DNA of 50,054 nucleotides, from positions 1-50,054 of the forward strand of contig JAGCGO010000049.1 of the NCBI GenBank assembly GCA_017649565.1, read 5' to 3'. Each line of letters opens with the position of its first letter. Position 1 is the stretch's first letter. The translations under genes were made by a program, and so were the position numbers. The notes beneath the pieces are model-generated. The model searched no databases. It saw only the letters and a program-made list of their open reading frames with translations, and was not told where the DNA came from. The stretch comes from Fibrobacter sp. Lineage in GTDB: Bacteria; Fibrobacterota; Fibrobacteria; Fibrobacterales; Fibrobacteraceae. Below, in pieces: positions 24,423 to 32,506 of the stretch.

Positions 24423-25253
24423 TTACCTCATTTTTCCAGAACGCAGCACGTCCATCATGGTGAAGGGCTTGGCGGTGCCGTTCGCAATGTGGCATGCGAG
24501 GAAGTTCACGGCGTCCACGGTGCCTTCGGCGTAAATCTTGCGGCCGCACACGTTGTGCTGGAACTCAAAATGCACCGTACCGTCTTCGCTGTCGAGGCTG
24601 TAGGTGTGGAAGGCGTGACCGCCAAGGTATTCCTCAGGCACATGCATGCGTTCCATCTGTTCCTTTTCGTTACGCACCTTCTCGATGTCGTCCACGGAGA
24701 AGTCAAAGCCCATCTTCTGGAAGTCGCCCACCACTGCGCGGGCGGTGCCGCTTGTGTCGGCCTTAGTCTTCTGGTGGCTTTCGACCACGGAGAGCTTGTA
24801 GCCGCTGAACGCCGTCGGGAATTCCTTGGCCAAGAACTCGATCATCATCTGGAAGGCGACAATCTGCTTCGCCATGTTCGGAGCGATGACGCTCGGGTGG
24901 TTCGCGTCGGCCACGAGCTTCGCAAGCGCTTCGCGGTCACCGCCGGTCGTGCCCATCACGAAAGGAATCTTGTGGTTCACGTAGAAGGCGGCATTGTCGT
25001 TCACGGCCGTCGGGTGCGTATAGTCGATGCAAATCATGTTCGGGTACTTCGCGAGCACCTCGCCGATGCGGGCTTCACGGTTGCTCGGCTTCAAAAGCTG
25101 GATGGTCTTCCCCGCCACTTCGGCTTCGTTTTCCACAATGATTTCACCCGTCAGAGAATACGGGACGAGTTCCAAACCGCGGGCGACGCACGTTTCGGCC
25201 ACGATGCGGCCCATGCTACCCGGAATACCATTAACCATCACTTGTACGGACAT
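24423..25253 (-). CDS. dapB: 4-hydroxy-tetrahydrodipicolinate reductase DapB
   Basis: 276 aa; AGGAG precedes the ATG at 25253. It catalyses the NAD(P)H reduction step of lysine and diaminopimelate synthesis in the cytosol. N-terminal nucleotide-binding motif VMVNGIPGSMGR; IDYTHPTAVNDNA; FVMGTTGGDR; and the substrate and catalytic motif ESHQKTKADTSGTA, holding the catalytic His and Lys of the family (E. coli HHxxK region, with the second His replaced by Gln). GTTGGDR and SHQ resemble the plant/CRR1-like branch of DapB rather than the E. coli type. It is a single-gene unit flanked on both sides by heptamer arrays. Confidence 0.93.
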   Translation of the reverse strand: MSVQVMVNGIPGSMGRIVAETCVARGLELVPYSLTGEIIVENEAEVAGKTIQLLKPSNREARIGEVLAKYPNMICIDYTHPTAVNDNAAFYVNHKIPFVMGTTGGDREALAKLVADANHPSVIAPNMAKQIVAFQMMIEFLAKEFPTAFSGYKLSVVESHQKTKADTSGTARAVVGDFQKMGFDFSVDDIEKVRNEKEQMERMHVPEEYLGGHAFHTYSLDSEDGTVHFEFQHNVCGRKIYAEGTVDAVNFLACHIANGTAKPFTMMDVLRSGKMR

Positions 25254-25282
25254 AATTGCTCCTAAGTTTTTTGGAGAAAAAT

Positions 25283-25324
25283 AGAAAATAGTAGGAAGTA
25301 GGAAGTAGGAAGTAGACAGTAACT
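25283..25324. repeat. Heptamer tandem array at the end of the transglutaminase gene
   Basis: Six in-phase 7-base units on the plus strand: AGAAAAT, AGTAGGA three times, AGTAGAC, AGTAACT. The last unit overlaps the minus-strand stop codon of the transglutaminase gene. Confidence 0.85.
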
Positions 25325-27353
25325 AATGTCTCCAGCGGGTCGCTTCGTAGTCGTCCAATATGCGGAGCGCTTGTTCTGCCCGCTGCTTTTTCTTCGCAGC
25401 AAGTGTCGCTGCATCCTGACCGGCAATACTTTTTCCGACCCGTCTTGCGAATGCACCTACAGTTTCGCCGGGTTCGCGACGGTAACCGATTCGGGCGAGC
25501 ATGCGTTCCGCCACCTTCAGCTTTTTAGCCCATTCAATGGCCTTGGCCGATACAATTGCACGGTTTCTCTGCCGCTTCTTGTAGGCAATCCGCATTTTGC
25601 GGCCGACAAGGCCCAGCACTAGCGCCACGAGCAACCCATATAGCACGGGACTTTCGACAACGGAGCGCGAACGGTCCTGGAGACGGTCCACCACGAGCCT
25701 CCACCCGCCTTCCTTGAGCATGTGCATGACGTACACGAACCGCCCGCGCACGCCTTCCCACTTGAGATTCCACCAGCCCGGTTCCGAGCCGATGGCGATG
25801 CGCAGCGGAGGCGTCGGATCAAAAATCGCCCAATGGCCGTCGACAAAGACCTCGGCCCACGCATGCGAATTCTTGCGACGGAACACGGAATATGGGCGCC
25901 CCTCCACCACTTCGGGGCGCGCAAACCCAGTCGCATAGCGGGCCGGAACGCCCAGGCGACGCAGCACCAGCACGGAGAGCGTCGCGTAATATTCGCAATA
26001 GCCCTGCTTTTCGCGCCAGAATGCGGCCAGCGGGTCACCGCCCGAATTGGTGCCGAAACGCCTGCGGAGTCCGGGTATCGAAAGGGAGTAAGTAAAGTTA
26101 TCGCGGAAGTACGCCAAGATCTTATGAAGCGTCTCTACGCCGTGCAAGGTATCGCCCAACGAGTCGCCCGAGGTATCGCGCAGCCCCATCGCCTCGATCA
26201 CGGTGTCGACCAGCGGAATGCTGCGCGGGGGAATCTGGAAATCGCCCGGCTCGGGCTCCTTAAGCGAATCGGGAACCTGGCCGCAGGAATCTTGAACATT
26301 CCCTTCTCCCGCACGGCACACGAAGTAGTACCAATCCGAACGCTTCTTGCTGTCCATGCCCTGCACCATGCCGCCCGCATAGTAGTCCAACGAGTCGACG
26401 TTCTTTTCGGAAAAGCCGACCGAACCGTACGGGGCAAAAAGGAAGCCGAACGTATTGAGCGACGACTGCACCCAGACTTCGTGGGCTCCGGGCTTGCGCG
26501 TCGCGGAATCGGAAAGTTCGAACACGGGGTAATCCACGCGATAATAAGCCGGGAACAACCTTGTCGCGGGCACTGTCGGCAGTTTCCAGAGTCCGCCGAT
26601 ATACTTTTCGTAGCTGGCCGCCTTGAGGTACGTGGGCGGGAGCGTATCCCACACGCGGAGCACCACCTGATTATTGTAGCGCGAACTGAAGTTGCTGCCG
26701 AAGGAACCCAGCGCCACCACGGGATCGAACCCCATCACGCGCTCGCGCAGATAGTAGCTCTCGGCCATTTCCGCACCGTAATGGTAACGCTGCGTTTTCC
26801 AGTAACGCCAGCCTCCATACGAAATTCCCCCGAGGGCGGCGAGTACGAGCAAGAAAATCAGGTACTTGTAGGGAGATGTCCCGCGACGGGTATAGGCGCA
26901 AAGCGCAAGCAAAAAGCCGACCAGCCCGACAGGCCCCCAGCCATGCGGAACCATGTACATCCCGAACAGCAGGGCCGCCACACCGTCAAAGGCGACAAAG
27001 ACCTCGAAGCCCCCGTTTCCCCGGCTCCGTTCCTGCAGCGCCGCCAGGTAGAGCAGGTATATTCCCGGCAAAAAGATTAGGTAGGGCGACACGCCGTTTT
27101 CGACCGAGGGAGTCATTACCCAGAAAAGCGCAAGCGGGACAATCGCGCCATACGCAAAAATCTTGTTGTAACGCGGACGCTTCGCGAACTCGCGGCGGGA
27201 AGTCGCGTTCAAGATGCCGATGATCACGAAGTAGAACGCGAACAAGAGCCCGAGCCAAAGGAACTCGAAAGTGTTCCCGAGGCACACCGAGGCGATGCAA
27301 AGGAACAGCACCTTGAAAACGTAGCGGATGTCGACTTTCTCGAACCGGGTCAT
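25323..27353 (-). CDS. TgpA-type membrane transglutaminase-like protein
   Basis: 676 aa. N-terminal ~190 residues form five or more membrane helices. An extracytoplasmic transglutaminase-like domain follows, with catalytic Cys453 (KQGYCEYYATLSV), His497 (NSHAWAEVF) and Asp512 (IFDPTPP). One more membrane helix near residue 590 leads to a cytoplasmic tail (Lys/Arg-rich, ending near WRH) of the DUF4129-like kind. The papain-like domain may act as a peptidase or cross-linker in the envelope; substrates are unknown for the family. Its ATG overlaps the upstream DUF58 stop (ATGA), so it is the last gene of the ruvX-moxR-DUF58-tgpA operon, a common arrangement for MoxR systems. Confidence 0.92.
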   Translation of the reverse strand: MTRFEKVDIRYVFKVLFLCIASVCLGNTFEFLWLGLLFAFYFVIIGILNATSRREFAKRPRYNKIFAYGAIVPLALFWVMTPSVENGVSPYLIFLPGIYLLYLAALQERSRGNGGFEVFVAFDGVAALLFGMYMVPHGWGPVGLVGFLLALCAYTRRGTSPYKYLIFLLVLAALGGISYGGWRYWKTQRYHYGAEMAESYYLRERVMGFDPVVALGSFGSNFSSRYNNQVVLRVWDTLPPTYLKAASYEKYIGGLWKLPTVPATRLFPAYYRVDYPVFELSDSATRKPGAHEVWVQSSLNTFGFLFAPYGSVGFSEKNVDSLDYYAGGMVQGMDSKKRSDWYYFVCRAGEGNVQDSCGQVPDSLKEPEPGDFQIPPRSIPLVDTVIEAMGLRDTSGDSLGDTLHGVETLHKILAYFRDNFTYSLSIPGLRRRFGTNSGGDPLAAFWREKQGYCEYYATLSVLVLRRLGVPARYATGFARPEVVEGRPYSVFRRKNSHAWAEVFVDGHWAIFDPTPPLRIAIGSEPGWWNLKWEGVRGRFVYVMHMLKEGGWRLVVDRLQDRSRSVVESPVLYGLLVALVLGLVGRKMRIAYKKRQRNRAIVSAKAIEWAKKLKVAERMLARIGYRREPGETVGAFARRVGKSIAGQDAATLAAKKKQRAEQALRILDDYEATRWRH

Positions 27354-28558
27354 AGCACTACCGTCCCGCTTTCAAGTTTTTCGCAATCCGCCGGAGAGAT
27401 AACCAGCAGACTGTCCCGCGACGATTCAATGGATGTGCCCACTACAATCTGCTTGTTCACGAAGGAATCTTCGCCCTCGTAGAGCCCCACGCGCAACACC
27501 GGGTCCATCGGCCGTGCCGCAGGAGTCCAGGGACTGGGCTGCTTGCCATGCGCAAGCGATGCGGGTGGAATGCGGGCCAAGGCGTCGAGCAGGTTCTTGC
27601 GACTTTCGGAGCCGCCGCTCAATGCGATTTCTTCGCTGTCGATAAAGAATCGGCCGAGGATTTCGCGTTCCAGGAGCCACTCGCCCACCGCCGCCACGAT
27701 GCGGATGGCGTGTTCCAGGTACTGCCGCGACTTGAATCCGGGCGTCGCCGTGTCGAGCAAAAGGATTACGCCCGCACCGCGTTCCACCTCGAATTCCTTG
27801 GTGAACGGCTTGCCATAACGGGCAAAAGCCTTATGGTGCAAGTCGCGCAGGGAATCGCCCTCGCGGTACTCGCGCACGCCGACAAAGTTCATTCCACGCG
27901 TGAGGCTCGGCATCAGGAACGGCGCAAAGGCCATGCCCGAAGGCCCCTGCGTAAGGAACGGGAAATCCTGCACCTTGAGTGCACGCGGATAGACAAGCAG
28001 TTCGACCGAACCGTTAAAGCCGTAGGGCCAGCGCAACAGTCCCATGATTTCGGGAACATTGGCCGAGACCTTCGTAAGCATGAAGGAGCCGCGCCGCGTC
28101 GTGCGTACGTGGCATTCCATCTTGCGGGGCGGCTCCCCCTTCCGGATCTTTTCGCGATCCGACTCGATGCCCGTGAGCGAGGGCGGCAAGCGGTTCGCTC
28201 CGAGAGTCACGCAATCGATGGTCGAACGCACGGCAACGTAGGCAGTCACTGTCGCCGTCTCGCCTTCGCGAACGCGATTCACCGAAACGGTTTCGACCGC
28301 GATCTTGCTCCGCTTCGCCGTCACGAAAAGACTAAAGACAAGCCCCAGGAAAAGCAAGAAGTCCAACCCGCCGAAAATCCATGCCGCCCAGAAACCGGGA
28401 ACGGCACCCGCAAACATCGCCAGCAGAAAGAGCGAAGCGAACGCACGCCCCGCCGGAGTAAAGTAGTCCAGCCACCAGAAATAAACGGCCATGAGCACCC
28501 CCGACTTTTTGGGGGCACGCGGGAATGCGTTTATGAGCCATTTAGCAAACGTGAACAT
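27350..28558 (-). CDS. DUF58 domain protein of the MoxR system
   Basis: 402 aa. Two membrane helices (residues ~35-80) are followed by a beta-rich part and the DUF58 signature VREYREGDSLRDLHHKAFAR, then a von Willebrand A-like fold with a degenerate MIDAS (ILLLDTATPG). Such proteins pair with MoxR AAA+ ATPases and transglutaminases, perhaps as envelope-stress chaperones or assembly factors. It overlaps the following gene by four bases. An array of hairpins lies upstream, between this gene and moxR. Confidence 0.92.
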   Translation of the reverse strand: MFTFAKWLINAFPRAPKKSGVLMAVYFWWLDYFTPAGRAFASLFLLAMFAGAVPGFWAAWIFGGLDFLLFLGLVFSLFVTAKRSKIAVETVSVNRVREGETATVTAYVAVRSTIDCVTLGANRLPPSLTGIESDREKIRKGEPPRKMECHVRTTRRGSFMLTKVSANVPEIMGLLRWPYGFNGSVELLVYPRALKVQDFPFLTQGPSGMAFAPFLMPSLTRGMNFVGVREYREGDSLRDLHHKAFARYGKPFTKEFEVERGAGVILLLDTATPGFKSRQYLEHAIRIVAAVGEWLLEREILGRFFIDSEEIALSGGSESRKNLLDALARIPPASLAHGKQPSPWTPAARPMDPVLRVGLYEGEDSFVNKQIVVGTSIESSRDSLLVISPADCEKLESGTVVL

Positions 28559-28578
28559 GCTTATTTCTTACTGTTTGA

Positions 28579-28642
28579 GCCCGCGCAGGCGGGCATCTCC
28601 TTTTTTGAAAAGCAAAAGGAGATCCCCGACTAAATCGGGGAT
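28579..28642 (-). repeat. Three adjacent hairpins inside the moxR operon (REP-like)
   Basis: GCCCGC/GCGGGC (28579-28594), ATCTCCTTTT/AAAAGGAGAT (28595-28623) and ATCCCCGA/TCGGGGAT (28622-28642) are perfect inverted repeats placed end to end in a 98-base gap. They could attenuate transcription or protect the upstream moxR mRNA end. Confidence 0.7.
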
Positions 28643-28656
28643 GACATTCTATGGTG

Positions 28657-29568
28657 TTACTTCGGAACTGCTACCTGCTTCAGGATTCCCTGCAATATCT
28701 TCTTGCTGGCTTCGGGGTTGCCGGTGTCCTTGGCGAACACGCGGTGTTCCATCACCGGGAAGAACACGCGCTGGATGTCGTCGGGATTCACGAAGTCGCG
28801 GCTATCCACGAACGCACACGCCTGCGCCATGCGCACCAGGTTCATGCCCGCACGGGGGCTCGCGGGCAGGCGCACGTTGCCGTCGGTACGGGTGGCCTGC
28901 ACAAGACTCACGATATAGCGTTCGAGCGATTCGTCGATGTGGATGGACTGCACCTGGCCGCGAGCCTTCACGACCTCCTCCGGGGTCGTGACCGCCCGCA
29001 AGGAATCGAGCGGGCGACCCGTGCGGTGTGCCCGCAAAATGTCGATTTCCGTATCGACCGACGGATACCCTACCGTAAGCCTGATCAGGAAACGGTCCAT
29101 CTGCGCCTCGGGCAGCGGGAAAACCCCGTGGAATTCCACCGGGTTTTCTGTCGCAAGCACCATGAAAAGCTCGGGCAGTTTGTAACGCTGCCCCTCGAGC
29201 GAAACCTGTCGCTCTTCCATCGCCTCCAAAAGCGCACTCTGCGTGCGCGGCGAGGCACGGTTGATTTCGTCGGCCAACAGCACCTGCGTAAAGACAGGCC
29301 CCTTGCGGATTTCAAACTCGCCCGTATTCGCCTTGAACACGGCACCGCCTGTCACGTCGGCCGGCAGCAGGTCGGGCGTAAACTGGATTCGCGCAAAGTC
29401 CGCACCTATCGCCGCCGCAAGCGCCTTCGCGAGCGTCGTCTTGCCCGTGCCGGGAACATCTTCCACCAGCACGTGACCGTCCGCCAACAGTGCCATTACC
29501 AATAGCTCTACCGTCTCGGGCTTCCCGAGCAGCACCCCGTTCAACGATTGAATCAGCTCTTTAACCAT
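28657..29568 (-). CDS. MoxR-family AAA+ ATPase
   Basis: 303 aa. The start at 29568 (MVKELIQSL) is preferred because AAGGGATG lies just upstream and it follows the ruvX stop by ten bases; longer frames would overlap ruvX. Walker A VPGTGKTT, Walker B LLADEINRA, sensor 1 FMVLATENPVE, arginine region PEAQMDRFLIRL, sensor 2 ASPRAGMNLVRMAQ. It is thought to act as a chaperone-like ATPase on partner VWA/DUF58 proteins. Gene order with DUF58 and a transglutaminase is the classic MoxR cluster. Confidence 0.95.
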   Translation of the reverse strand: MVKELIQSLNGVLLGKPETVELLVMALLADGHVLVEDVPGTGKTTLAKALAAAIGADFARIQFTPDLLPADVTGGAVFKANTGEFEIRKGPVFTQVLLADEINRASPRTQSALLEAMEERQVSLEGQRYKLPELFMVLATENPVEFHGVFPLPEAQMDRFLIRLTVGYPSVDTEIDILRAHRTGRPLDSLRAVTTPEEVVKARGQVQSIHIDESLERYIVSLVQATRTDGNVRLPASPRAGMNLVRMAQACAFVDSRDFVNPDDIQRVFFPVMEHRVFAKDTGNPEASKKILQGILKQVAVPK

Positions 29569-29578
29569 AACATCCCTT

Positions 29579-29989
29579 TTAGCTGTTGTCCAGCCATCTC
29601 TGCAGAATGATTGCCGCGGCAAGCTGGTCAATGACGGCCTTGTTCTTCTGCTTTTTCTTCTTGCTGAAATACGATGTCTTTTCCTGCGCCTGTACGCTCG
29701 AATACGATTCGTCCTGCGTGTACACCGGAATGTTCGGGAAGCGCAGCTTCAAGTCCTCGACAAACTTCTCCACCACCACGTTTTTGCCGTCGGTGCGCCC
29801 GTCCGGATGGTAGGGCATCCCCACCACGAAAGCGTCGATCTTGTTGATTTTCACCAGTTCATCAAGGCGAACAAATAAATTAGTCGTCTTCTGGTCAATT
29901 GTCTCACGCGAAAAAGCCATTCGCAGTTCGGAATCAGCAAATGCGACCCCGACGCGATGTTCACCATAATCAAGTCCGAGATAGTTCAT
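29579..29989 (-). CDS. ruvX: Putative pre-16S rRNA nuclease YqgF/RuvX
   Basis: 136 aa from the ATG at 29989. A TTG at 29998 is also possible; neither has a strong ribosome-binding site. RNase H-like fold: YLGLDYGEHRVGVAF with the first catalytic Asp, FVVGMPYHPDGR, YTQDESYSS with the Glu/Asp pair, and AVIDQLAAAIILQRWLD with the last Asp. Members process the 5' end of 16S rRNA and have been proposed as Holliday junction resolvases. A Lys-rich stretch (FSKKKKQKNK) replaces the usual loop. First gene of the moxR operon. Confidence 0.93.
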   Translation of the reverse strand: MNYLGLDYGEHRVGVAFADSELRMAFSRETIDQKTTNLFVRLDELVKINKIDAFVVGMPYHPDGRTDGKNVVVEKFVEDLKLRFPNIPVYTQDESYSSVQAQEKTSYFSKKKKQKNKAVIDQLAAAIILQRWLDNS

Positions 29990-30013
29990 AAAAATCAATT
30001 TAGAAAAGTGACC

Positions 30014-32374
30014 TTACCGAGCTTTAACGAAACCGCTCTTCGCAACAATCTTGCCGTCTACACGCAGTACAGCCAGGTAGCGGCCTTTTCTGAGGCCCGA
30101 GGCATCCCAGCGCACTTCGGTATTTCCTGCACCATATGAACGGTTCGGCACGATGCCCACTTCACGGCCCTGGAAATCGACGATACGGATTTCCACCATT
30201 CCAGAACGGGGCACGGCAAACGACATCTGTACACTCCCCTGCACATAGCGGCAGGAGAACGACACTACCGGCCGGGCAACCGTAACCGGCTTGCGCTTTA
30301 TGTCGGTCTTGCCGGGATCCTTCACATTGCCGGGATCCTTCACGTTGCCGGGATCCTTCACGTCCGAAGGAACGTAACGTTCGATTTCACTCCCGAAGAA
30401 TCCAGTAGAATCCTTCTTGGTCGTATCGAAGAAGACTTCCTTGAGCGTCGGGAAAATAGCGCCCGACTCAAGTTCCCACAGCTTTTCGAAATCAAACTTG
30501 TCAAAGCTTGCGCTGGACTTCATCTGTTCGCTCGTCAGGTCGATTCCGTAATCAGCGGAATCGACCACAGTGCAGTTGGAAATGTTCCAGTAGTAACCAT
30601 CCACATTGTCTACCATGCTCATTGCACAGACCTTGTCAACTTGCGCTGCAGAATTCGAAATTGCCCCCATGGAAAAACTGTTCTTTATCATTGAAGTCGA
30701 ATCGACGACCGCGACAAAGGAGCCCGCTTGTTCAAACGATTCGTCCGTTGAATAGACATTTCCAGTCGAGAACGAATTGCTCACGGTGGAATTCATAACC
30801 ACCGGAACAAAGCCCGCAATCTCGATTTCTCCATTCAACACGTCACCCGTCGAATAGCATTGATCGAAGGTAGAATTCATGATGTCTCCGGCAAAGCCGC
30901 CCACGGCAATCTCGCCCAGGACATGGCCTGTCGAATACGACATTTCCGTAGAACCGCCCTCCTGCTTGCCCAAAAATCCACCGATATGCAACGAACCCTG
31001 GACATGGCCAGATGAATGCGAACTGGAGATTTTTCCCACATTTTCACCGGCAAATCCTCCCGTGTACACATAGCCGTTAATGTTGCCTGTAGCATAGCAG
31101 TTTTCTATGACGCCCGAAGCTTCGTTCCTGGCGACAAATCCGCCTCCACTTGCAGAAGCCGCATCAACATTACCGAGAGCGTGCGAGTTTTTGATCTCGC
31201 CAAAATTATAGCCGGCAAAGCCACCCATATACGCAGAACCGATTATTTGTCCCGAAGCAAAGCTGCTATCGATCTTTCCACGGTTCGTCGCAACGAAAGC
31301 TCCGCTAAAGGCAACACCCTTCACCGTTCCCGAAGCGGAGCATCCGGAAATTTCGCCAAACGCGATACCGACAAACCCGCCAACGTTATTCGCCGTCCCC
31401 ACGACATCTCCACTGGCATGAGAATTGAGGATTTTTCCGCTATCGATAGCGACAAGGCCACCCAAGGCAGCTACACTATTGACGTCGAGTCCTTCGAAAG
31501 TAGTGCCACCCGCGCCATATATGTCTACCGAAGACGAACAACTTTTCACGGTGCCAAAATTCATGGAAGCGATACCGCCGATATTCACCGTAGCCGCGAT
31601 TTCGCCCGAAGTCTTGCAATCCGTAATGGTTCCCGAGTTCTTGTACGCAATCCCGCCAAACATCGCCGCCTGCCGATCAGCCCCGCCATTCTTGATAACC
31701 GCCTCACAATTGGAAATTAATCCGCGGTTGTCGTAGGCGATGCCGCCCAAGTAGGCCCCCAGTATTGTCCCGGAAAAGCTGCTGTTCGTAATCGTACCGT
31801 AGTTTTCGCTCACGATGCCAGCGGCAGACGTTACAAAGTCCAGCGTATCCGTATCGACATGGACTTCGTTGATGGTCCCCCGGTTTATCCCCGCAACGCC
31901 ACCGGAATAAATGCCCTTGAAGAAATAAGCCTTGAGCGTGAGGCTGTCCAGGCGAGCCGTGGAATCAAGGACCGAGAACAGTCCTGTCGAAGGTTCAACA
32001 AAATGGACAATCTCCAGATTGCTGATCTTGTGGCCGCCCCCGTTAAACGTCCCCGTAAAAGGGGATGACCACTTTTTTTCGCTCGAATCCAGTAACGCAA
32101 TCTTGGACGGAAGAATCATCCCGATAGGCTTGAATCCGCTTATCGTGGCATCTCCCTCATCAGGGAATGTTTCCGTTTTCGAAGCACTGGCATCGATATC
32201 CTTGACAAGGCGGTAATGCCCGTCCAACGTGTAGGGGGACTCTCCCACTTTCTTGAGGTCTTCGTAATCGGCGACCTGCCATGGATCGGCTGTAGTTCCG
32301 GAACCGGCCATGGTTCCACCCGTGGCAAAAGAGGCTACTGGAATGATGAAAAAAAGGGGCAAAATATTTCGCAT
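30014..32374 (-). CDS. Secreted GLUG-repeat protein with sorting-type C-terminus
   Basis: 786 aa. Signal peptide (MRNILPLFFIIPVASFATGG). It begins with a GTTADPWQVADYEDLKKVG segment and a Gly-rich FTGTFNGGGHKISNL motif, then ~15 GLUG-type repeats of about 25 residues (GGIA or GGFAG, N-x-G-x-I-x-N/S-C, A/S-T/S-G). This is a parallel beta-helix typical of adhesins. A linker repeats KDPGNV three times. The last ~75 residues (GMVEIRIVDFQGREVGIV ... LRKGRYLAVLRVDGKIVAKS) resemble a Por-type sorting domain. It is probably surface-attached or released; carbohydrate or cell adhesion is the usual inference for such folds. It is divergent from the activase gene with 132 bases between the starts. Confidence 0.88.
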   Translation of the reverse strand: MRNILPLFFIIPVASFATGGTMAGSGTTADPWQVADYEDLKKVGESPYTLDGHYRLVKDIDASASKTETFPDEGDATISGFKPIGMILPSKIALLDSSEKKWSSPFTGTFNGGGHKISNLEIVHFVEPSTGLFSVLDSTARLDSLTLKAYFFKGIYSGGVAGINRGTINEVHVDTDTLDFVTSAAGIVSENYGTITNSSFSGTILGAYLGGIAYDNRGLISNCEAVIKNGGADRQAAMFGGIAYKNSGTITDCKTSGEIAATVNIGGIASMNFGTVKSCSSSVDIYGAGGTTFEGLDVNSVAALGGLVAIDSGKILNSHASGDVVGTANNVGGFVGIAFGEISGCSASGTVKGVAFSGAFVATNRGKIDSSFASGQIIGSAYMGGFAGYNFGEIKNSHALGNVDAASASGGGFVARNEASGVIENCYATGNINGYVYTGGFAGENVGKISSSHSSGHVQGSLHIGGFLGKQEGGSTEMSYSTGHVLGEIAVGGFAGDIMNSTFDQCYSTGDVLNGEIEIAGFVPVVMNSTVSNSFSTGNVYSTDESFEQAGSFVAVVDSTSMIKNSFSMGAISNSAAQVDKVCAMSMVDNVDGYYWNISNCTVVDSADYGIDLTSEQMKSSASFDKFDFEKLWELESGAIFPTLKEVFFDTTKKDSTGFFGSEIERYVPSDVKDPGNVKDPGNVKDPGKTDIKRKPVTVARPVVSFSCRYVQGSVQMSFAVPRSGMVEIRIVDFQGREVGIVPNRSYGAGNTEVRWDASGLRKGRYLAVLRVDGKIVAKSGFVKAR
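30311..30364 (-). repeat. Three 18-bp units encoding KDPGNV
   Basis: Three 18-base units (plus strand GCCGGGATCCTTCAC plus three variable bases) encode the linker before the sorting domain. Confidence 0.85.
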
Positions 32375-32506
32375 AGGGCATTCTCGTGTTATGTCTTTAA
32401 ATTACCTTTTTTTTGGTCTTTTCGGAGCATTTTTAATGCTTCTTATCGGATTTCCTTGCTCAACGCCGTAGGATTTATGTCCTATTTTTCTATCTTTACC
32501 CCCACT

